Positions 57,263 to 64,000 of a stretch of DNA of 64,000 nucleotides are shown piece after piece. The number at the start of each line of letters is the position of its first letter. The stretch's first letter is position 1. Location: positions 29,672,044 to 29,736,043 of the forward strand of contig NC_084887.1 of NCBI RefSeq assembly GCF_958979055.1, in the 5' to 3' direction. A model generated the notes under the pieces. It made no database searches. It was not told where the DNA came from and saw nothing but the letters and a program-made list of their open reading frames with translations. Position numbers and translations under genes: made by a program. This stretch comes from Alnus glutinosa (Eukaryota > Streptophyta > Magnoliopsida > Fagales > Betulaceae).

Positions 57263-59240
57263 GTGAGGCGCTAGGGTAGTGGAGATCTAAGGGAAAGTGT
57301 GTAGCCGAAGATACGGTTTGGTCTTTGATGGGTGCAACGGTAAAATCCAGGCGAAAGAAGGAGCAAAACAGAGTGTCGACTGTCGATATTTGAGAAGATT
57401 TATTAGCGCTGGAGTTGTGTATTGGACTACAGGTCGCTGGGACACTGATGGGGACGAAGGCCACGTCATCTTCGTGAGATCTTTAGAACAGAACGTGTAA
57501 TGTAGTGGGACCCATATTGAAAAGTCCAACAATTCTTCAAGAGATATGGTCGTATGAAGCGGCTTCCTTTCAACCCATTTCTCACCTACTCATAGATAAA
57601 ATAGAAAAAAAATATTATTTCACAACAGTTTTGCATAATTTTCAAACAATCTGTCTATATTGATGGGACTCGTACATGATAGAACTTACATACATAAATA
57701 TGTCAAAAAAAGTTTTACAAGAGCCGACCCGATAAAATAAAACTCATGAAAAAAATGAGATTGTTATATCTACTTTACATTACCTTATAATAATTGTATA
57801 TCAAGACATATTGAGTGTAAAATTCATATATATAAAACCCATATACATAAGTTTTGACACCCTATATATATTGATGTATGATTAATGTAGAATATTGTGA
57901 CATTACCCACTCGTCACACGTGGGGAGGGAATAGATCGAACCATATTGTCAACCAACTTGGTAAAAATCTGGTGAGAATTCCTTGGGTGCTTCGAGTTAA
58001 CCGAGTGCTACTTTTTTCCTTCTGTTCATTGGAGTTATCGAGTGGCGAGTGCTATTTGACATACGAGAGAAATAGAAAAATTTATGATTTCTTTTTCAAC
58101 GTCAAGCATTTACCTCCGCTAATATGATCTTCTACCACATTCCCCATCTCCTCTCTCCCCTCTTCTGTTAGCTTTGTGGATATTGCAATTTCTAATGATG
58201 GAATTTGACATTTTGCCAATAATAAAAAATAAAATAAAATAAAAAATTCTAACAGTTTCAAGAATTATAGCACTTATCTATTACGGCAGACTAATATATA
58301 GTACAGAATAAGTTATAGGCCGCATTTTAACTTGTTCCTACTCAAGAGATACCCCCTCGGCCCTCCCTTTGGATGGAGAAGGGAGTTCGAGTTCGGAATA
58401 AAAGCTTTTGATGAATTCGAAATAGCACCCCTCTTTACATGTTTCAAATCCACACATTAATAGGCCTAAGGCAGAACATGACACCTAATAAAAACTGAAA
58501 TTAAACCTATTTGAACCTTTTCTCATTCATCCGAGAATAATTATTATACCACCAAATTACTTTTAAAACATCAATTGGAACTCCATAAATACTCCACCAA
58601 AACTTAATAACAAAAAAACAAACATTTCATTAAAGTTTTCCGTTACCGTCAAACACAATAAATCAAAAATGCCAATTGTGTCTAAGATATATGTTCCCCC
58701 AGTAACATAATTTGGGTACAAAGTAATACTAGAAGTCACATTTTTATCACAATTATTCCATAATGCTAACGTAGCACTCTCAATCAACTCTCGGATCAAT
58801 CCTAGTTAAAAAAAAAACCTCTAAGGACTAGTTGAAATCGTCATGTTAATATTGTAAGATAGTTATGGGATAAAAATATAATTTATAGCATTACTCTTAT
58901 GTCCAATATACTTAGAAACTACTGACTCCAAGTCTCATTTTCAGACCGATCAAACAACTAATACAATGACAAATGCTGAAACCTTTAAATTCTAACAAAA
59001 ATATGAGAATTCACTCGCTGAGTATCTCAACTCTCGAGAAAGTAGCATGGATAATGGGATTAGGGGAAATGCAAGTTTAAGCTAAATTACATTTCCATAT
59101 TCCAAAACACTACAAGCCAAACAAATTCCCACAGAAGAATATTTTTAAAATGAATTTATCTAAGATCACATGACAGGGTAGTAACGGTTATGCCACAAAG
59201 GCATCATTTATGCATAAAGATCAAATATGCCATGAAGACA
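57263..59240. other. Intergenic, promoter side of the PB1 gene
   Basis: The first ~250 bp are GC-richer and likely include the PB1 gene's 5' UTR and promoter. The rest is AT-rich with no supported gene. Confidence 0.4.
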
Positions 59241-59244
59241 TCAA

Positions 59245-59358
59245 TTATGCGACAAAGACATCGTGCTTGGAGGACTTCTTGAACTTCTGGACGAGTTGTT
59301 TGTGGCTGCGCTCCTCGTAGGTGGAGAAAGGGCGGCGCAGGATGCGAGACAACGACAT
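59245..59358 (-). pseudogene. 37-codon frame resembling the N-terminus of a mitochondrial PPR protein
   Basis: The frame MSLSRILRRPFSTYEERSHK...VQKFKKSSKHDVFVA-stop has an Arg/Ser-rich presequence-like start and a KxxVxKFKKSS segment like that seen just before the repeats in some mitochondrial pentatricopeptide proteins. No repeats follow; the frame ends at a stop. It is probably a gene fragment. Confidence 0.3.
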
Positions 59359-59689
59359 CTTTTTGAGGGGCTAGAAGAGAAATGACGGAGTGATAGGGAG
59401 CAACGGCTTGTGGGTTTTGAGAGGGTTTTATATGTGGCAATTTGAATATTGGGTGTAGAACTGTTGGGTGGCATGTAAACTCAAATTTTCATTGTTTACA
59501 ATAATGATTAAGAAATTAATTTTATTAGATTAAATTTTAAGATAAAACAATAATAGCGAATTCAATGTTTGAATCTATCCCATCTTATATTTAATTTTTT
59601 TTTTTAAATGTAAGTAAAAAATAAAGAATTTTTATATTATAGAAAGAATAAGATGAAGTGTTGCCGTTGTTATAAGGACTTTAATGTAC

Positions 59690-59960
59690 CATTATGCATC
59701 TTACAAATATGAATGCTTCTTATATTATGTACAGAAGAGTATGGTTTGCGTCTTTTTGCCTCTATGTATGTATGCATAGGACACAAGTTCTGTGCTACAT
59801 CACTAATTAGGGATGCATGGCACCTCAATTTACATCCTATGCACATGGGCTTGCATTTTTTGTCCTATGCGCATAAGACACAAGTTGAGAGTGACACATC
59901 AATAATTAGAGATGCATAACACATCGGCTTGCGCCCAGTGCACGTGGCAAATGACACAAA
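59690..59960. repeat. Imperfect ~110-bp tandem repeat
   Basis: The unit 'gacacaagtt...acatcactaattagggatgcat...' occurs about two to two and a half times with divergence. Confidence 0.5.
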
Positions 59961-60051
59961 TTGGAGCCCCTATTGAAGACTAAGCGAAGAGTTCACCCTT
60001 AACAAACGAGCCACATGGTACAATACATGATAATACAAACCGCATCCTGTG

Positions 60052-60210
60052 GAGTAATTCTACAAGTCTCTTTTGTATTCCTTTAATAATGAGATGACTT
60101 TTAAAATTATCATTTGATCAAAATTCAATAATAATCGACCATAAATTTAATGGTAATTTAAAAAGTTACATCATTGTTAAAGGGACAAAAAAAAACTTAT
60201 AACATTACTC
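60052..60210. mobile_element. Short MITE, sister of 23,557-23,726
   Basis: Ends 'gagtaattctacaag' and 'cttataacattactc' are inverted repeats. The interior shares 'gacttttaaaatta' and 'catttgatcaaaattcaa' with the copy in the last RELCH intron. Confidence 0.55.
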
Positions 60211-60704
60211 CATCGTGACATTGTAATGATTGGCTTAGATAACAGGATTCTAATCGCCCAAATTCCTTTGTCCAATCAACATGGCAGACAAAGAAATATC
60301 ACGGATAGCTCAGCTATATTCATACAATGATTGGAAAGCTAAAATATTTTGTAAGGATATAGATTTCTGTTCCTTATTGAATATATCTGTACTGAAGTCT
60401 TTTTTTGGGGGGGTTATAATTAAGATATCTAAAAAGTTATTGATGAATGTGACAAAAATCATGTGTATATTATGTGGATTTTTTTTTCTTAAGCAAGAAA
60501 CAATACAACAGAGCAAAGCTGTGAGGGATCTTTTCCACTATCATAAGAATTGAGAGGCACAGTTGGGGGAAGATGATGAGATGTATGGTCCAGAGGCTGC
60601 ACATTTTGCCATAAAAGAAAGTTGGCATAGTAAAACTCTTGAGCCTCTTAGCAAAACAAGAACCGCAATTATTATAAGATTTGTAAGGGTGCACAAAGAT
60701 TGCA
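60211..60704. other. Intergenic
   Basis: A 90-codon plus-strand frame at 60,281 and its antisense counterparts show no recognisable features. Confidence 0.35.
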
Positions 60705-61765
60705 ACACCGCGTAGCGGGCTGGTTTTATAAATTTTGAGGATTAAGGTGATAAATTTAGATGATGCATTTTTTATATTTAAATATTTAATTTTTTATTTT
60801 CAAATGACTTGCAAAATTCATTTATGTTATGAGACACATATTTTGTGTTAAATTACATATAATTTTTTTTATATAGAATTTAGCGCAAAATAAAATTTAA
60901 TTACTTTATTTTAAAATTTAATGAACGAACTTAATCAATATGATAGTTTTAAGTTTATGTGAAAATAAATTTATTAATTGTCTTATGGGTGCATTTAATG
61001 CAATTAAAGGTTATGGTGACAAAAACAATGAAGATGCGGTGAAGCTGTGGTCCCTTACAACCCCCTCCCACACAATTCCCACACAATCCAAATACATCGG
61101 GTGTGACTTATGCATGTGGGTCCCATTCAATGTGTCTAGGAATTGTGTGGAAATTGTGTGAAAGTTGTAGGGAATCATTATTTAGTGAAAAGATATTCTA
61201 CGTAGAAATGTTATTTTATTTTTAATTTTTTAAACAAATAAAATAGATAAATACATGTAAAGGTGTGACAAGGGCCCCAACATTTCTCTATTACGCGACC
61301 ATAGATCAAACTCATGGATGCATTGGTGGTGACACCTAGGTGGTTTGGCGCAACACCAAACATCTTGGGTGTGCACCGTTTTAGAGTCCATACTAAATGC
61401 TTATGCCCATTTTACCTATGAGTAGTTATAATATTCCATGTGCACCTTTTCAAGGCTTAGAAAAAATAAAAGAGCTTGTTACTCATATACCCGCATCTTT
61501 GACATGTACATAAAATCCCCAGCCCACCCTAATATGATATTTTTATTTTCATTATCAATACAAAAATTTAGCTGTTTCGTTTAACAAAAAAAATATTATT
61601 TTTTACCATAATTGAGGCATTAATTAAAAAGCATTTTGGTCATAATTGGGGCTTTAATTTTTATTTATTTTTTTAAAAAAATAATGATACTATCACTATT
61701 TGGAGCCTTATTTAATTGGGAATCTTAGCCTTAAACGATTGCCTAGGCATTCAACCGGCCCTGCC
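60705..61765. repeat. Dispersed ~1.1-kb AT-rich repeat, copy 3 (upstream of DYT1-like gene)
   Basis: It shares 'gatgcattttttatatttaaatatt' (split by small changes) at the left and 'ggagccttatttaattggga' at the right with 218-1,370 and 13,290-14,345. The right end is 'aaccggccctgcc'. A small palindrome at about 61,048-61,180 ('cacacaattcccacacaatcc' inverted) may be a separate MITE inside. Confidence 0.5.
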
Positions 61766-61818
61766 ACATAGAATTTCTCTCTCTTCCTCTCTGACATGTT
61801 AACCTTGTGAGGAGTAGT

Positions 61819-61825
61819 TATATAA
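61819..61825 (+). promoter_or_regulatory. TATA box of the DYT1-like gene
   Basis: TATATAA lies 72 bp upstream of the ATG, leaving room for a start site and a short leader. It lies about 55 bp from the end of the preceding repeat. Confidence 0.55.
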
Positions 61826-61896
61826 TCTCACACAATATCAAACAAGTAGTGGAAGAGCTCTCTCTAAGTTTACTCAACAACCAATTTCTGCACAAA

Positions 61897-63158
61897 ATGG
61901 AATATGTAATATGCTCTGACTTGAATGATTTACACATAACAGAAGAAGGTAGCAGCAGGGGAAGGATGGGCCAAAGGAGGTACAACAATGAAGATCCGTC
62001 AGAGTTCAAGTCTAAGAACCTATTTGCAGAAAGGAAGAGGAGGCAGAAGCTCAGTGAAAGGCTTCTGGCACTACGTGCATTAGTGCCTTTCATCACAAAT
62101 GTAACCACCCAACATTCTTCTTAATTCTCCTTATATTTCACAGAAGTTGTTTTTTCAACAAGCATTTACCTTCTGATGTAATTTCTTTTGGTTGGTTAAC
62201 TAGATGAATAAAGCAACTATTATCGACGATGCCATTTCATACATCCAGGACCTGCAGAGGAATGTGAAGGTTCTTCAAGAACAACTTTCCGAAATCGAAG
62301 CCTCGTCTGAAGAGGAAACAAAGCCAAGAAGTGAAGAAACTGAAGCTGCAGACGAGATGAAGAAAAGTGGGATTCAGGTTTACTTATCAACTAGTTGATT
62401 AAGTTGTTTGTGTTGAACTCTTAGACACACAACTTGGTGATGACTTTCATTTTGTTGTCATTAGGCAGAGGTTGAGGCCACAAAAATTGTGGAGAACAAA
62501 CTTTGGGTAAAAATAGTCTTCGAGAAGAAAAGGGGTGGATTCAATCGACTGATGGAAGCCATGAATGCTATTGGATTTGAACTCGTTGATACAACTGTTA
62601 CTACATCTAAAGGAGCAATGCTTGTTTCATCCTGTGTTAAGGTTAGTAAGAGTAAGGTTATAATTATTTGTTTATTTATTTTCATGACAACGTGGAATCA
62701 TACCCTTGTCGAATAAACTTCGAATATGCGACTCGCCTGCAAGAACTGTGTATCGATTGAGGCAGGATTCAAACAGCTAATCTCATAATATTAATCAAAC
62801 GAATCGACCATTTGAAATAACTCTTACGAGCAAGAACAAGCATTTTTGGTGGCACCTTTCCAATGTTACTTGTAAACAAACAAAAAAACAAAACTTGTTC
62901 TCCTTTGTACCTCCATCGTATCAAAACAAACTCATAACTAACTACAACGTCTCAGTAGGACATCCAATGCAATGGTAACAGACATATAACAGAAATAAAA
63001 TCAAAGTACCTCAGTTTCTACATGAACTTTCATAAGTTTTTACAGATCGATAATGTTTATTTATTATTCACTTTTTATAACTTCAGGGAATTTATGGGGA
63101 AAGTCTTCAAGTTCAGCAGACCCAGGAGTTGCTATTAGACATCATTAATGGCATATAA
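61897..63158 (+). CDS. DYT1: bHLH transcription factor, DYT1-like
   Basis: Exons 61,897-62,100, 62,204-62,377, 62,465-62,641 and 63,087-63,158 all join in phase 0 to give 208 residues; Arabidopsis DYT1 is about the same size. Basic region and helix 1 are SKNLFAERKRRQKLSERLLA, with the E-box-contacting Glu and Arg of the ERxRR core. Loop and helix 2 run LVPFITN-MNKATIIDDAISY. A C-terminal ACT-like/BIF domain (KLWVKIVFEKKRGGFNRLME) follows. The intron between helix 1 and helix 2 falls at the position typical of this subfamily, and the MKKSGIQ segment also matches DYT1. In Arabidopsis, DYT1 acts in the anther tapetum nucleus, with bHLH010/089/091 partners and upstream of TDF1-AMS. Orthology rests on whole-length similarity; tapetal expression here is inferred. 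Confidence 0.88.
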
Positions 63159-64000
63159 TTCAGAGAATAACTGATCATCTTCATCTATGTATTCAATTAA
63201 AGGGTCAAGATCCTCTTAAGTTATTTATTTGAATTTCAGAGAATTTGGACAGGTGATTGTGAAAGACCACTTATAGAATCTATTTGACCAAATAAGTGGT
63301 TAGACATCCCAATTTTTATTTGGTCAGGTAAGAACCATAAGCAATCTCTTACAATCACCAACTTGAATTTTCTCAGATTCTAACAGATAATTTAAAATGA
63401 TCCTAATCCTAATTAAAATGGCATTTTTTTTGGTTTCTAGTGTATATCCTCTTAACACTTGTGCTAGCTGCGGAAGCATTTGGAGGTTTGAAAGTAATGG
63501 TTATTATATATTTGGTGCAATTAATGTAATAAGCCAAGACTGTTTCATACACCATTCTTAAATTAATATAGCCACCAGTTTATGAAACAAAGATTTTTCC
63601 AATGAGCAGCTGGCTAAATATTCACAATTTTAGGTTTCAAATCCTATACTATTATATTTTTACAAATTCACATAGCCCTCCATATAAGTGTCATGTGGTA
63701 GACATGGTTGAAGATTGAGAGCCTCTTGAGACGACAGTGGCTCGTGACAGCGAAGGGCCTTCAGAATCAGTGGCAAGCGATAGTCGGTAACTGTGGAAGG
63801 TCGTCTGCTCGTATGAGATGGCGATGAATCGTGACCAATGGTGATGGAGGGCTGCCTAAGACAATAGCGGGCGGTGGCTGGTGACAGCGAAGGTTCGCTG
63901 AATATGATTATGGGTGGTAGGTTGGGCCAAATAGTAGCTGACGCCAAACTATGCTGGGGGCTAGTCGGTCATTGACTAGGCCGAGTGGTAGCCGACGACT
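63159..64000. other. Downstream flank, no gene
   Basis: AT-rich to 63,660. From 63,690 to the edge the sequence is GC-richer with partial repeats ('gtggctcgtgacagcgaagg' and 'gtggctggtgacagcgaagg'), possibly the start of a transposon that continues outside the window. Confidence 0.35.

Noticed and set aside
63660-63947. 95-codon minus-strand frame at the right edge
   Set aside because: It lies in GC-richer repeated sequence without a recognisable domain and may continue outside the window.

Overview
The window is plant nuclear DNA, almost certainly from a eudicot and probably a woody one. The coding regions are broken by spliceosomal introns, the proteins match land-plant families (type-2 lipid transfer proteins, an LRR receptor-like kinase, a WEB/PMI2 coiled-coil protein, a tapetal bHLH factor), the intergenic DNA is AT-rich, and small transposable elements of most plant superfamilies are present. 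The species cannot be fixed from sequence alone.

Layout. Positions 1-18,545 hold a large direct duplication (copy A about 1-6,367, open at the window edge; copy B about 10,789-18,545). Each copy carries a nearly identical nsLTP2 gene on the minus strand, and a third, more diverged nsLTP2 gene lies between them. Elements present in only one copy (SINE, hAT MITE, a 2.3-kb CACTA-type element, LINE tail) can be read against the other copy as an empty site. Positions 18,546-22,800 are gene-poor, with one tRNA-Leu(CAG) and a long foldback element. Positions 22,817-34,815 hold one large minus-strand gene, the plant RELCH homologue (LisH, coiled coil, HEAT repeats). About 20 exons can be assembled, one intron appears to be a U12-type AT-AC intron, and several introns carry MITEs.

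Positions 35,400-40,800 are a transposon cluster: a GC-cargo TIR element, a foldback element, a 283-bp TRIM retrotransposon, and four copies of one MULE-type MITE nested inside each other. Positions 41,256-54,440 hold a second duplication. Copy 1 has a WEB/PMI2-like gene followed by an LRR receptor-like kinase of the ZAR1 type; copy 2 has only the WEB/PMI2-like gene. Each WEB copy is damaged, in a different exon. Positions 55,615-57,262 encode a PB1-domain protein whose C-terminus appears frameshifted. Positions 61,897-63,158 encode a DYT1-like bHLH protein, with a transposon-like repeat ending just upstream of its promoter.

The genes are unrelated single-copy or tandemly duplicated loci; nothing resembles a biosynthetic or defence cluster. 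The strongest observations are structural: self-nested MITEs with exact target-site duplications, the predicted minor-class intron, the TRIM, and the reciprocal decay of the WEB duplicates.
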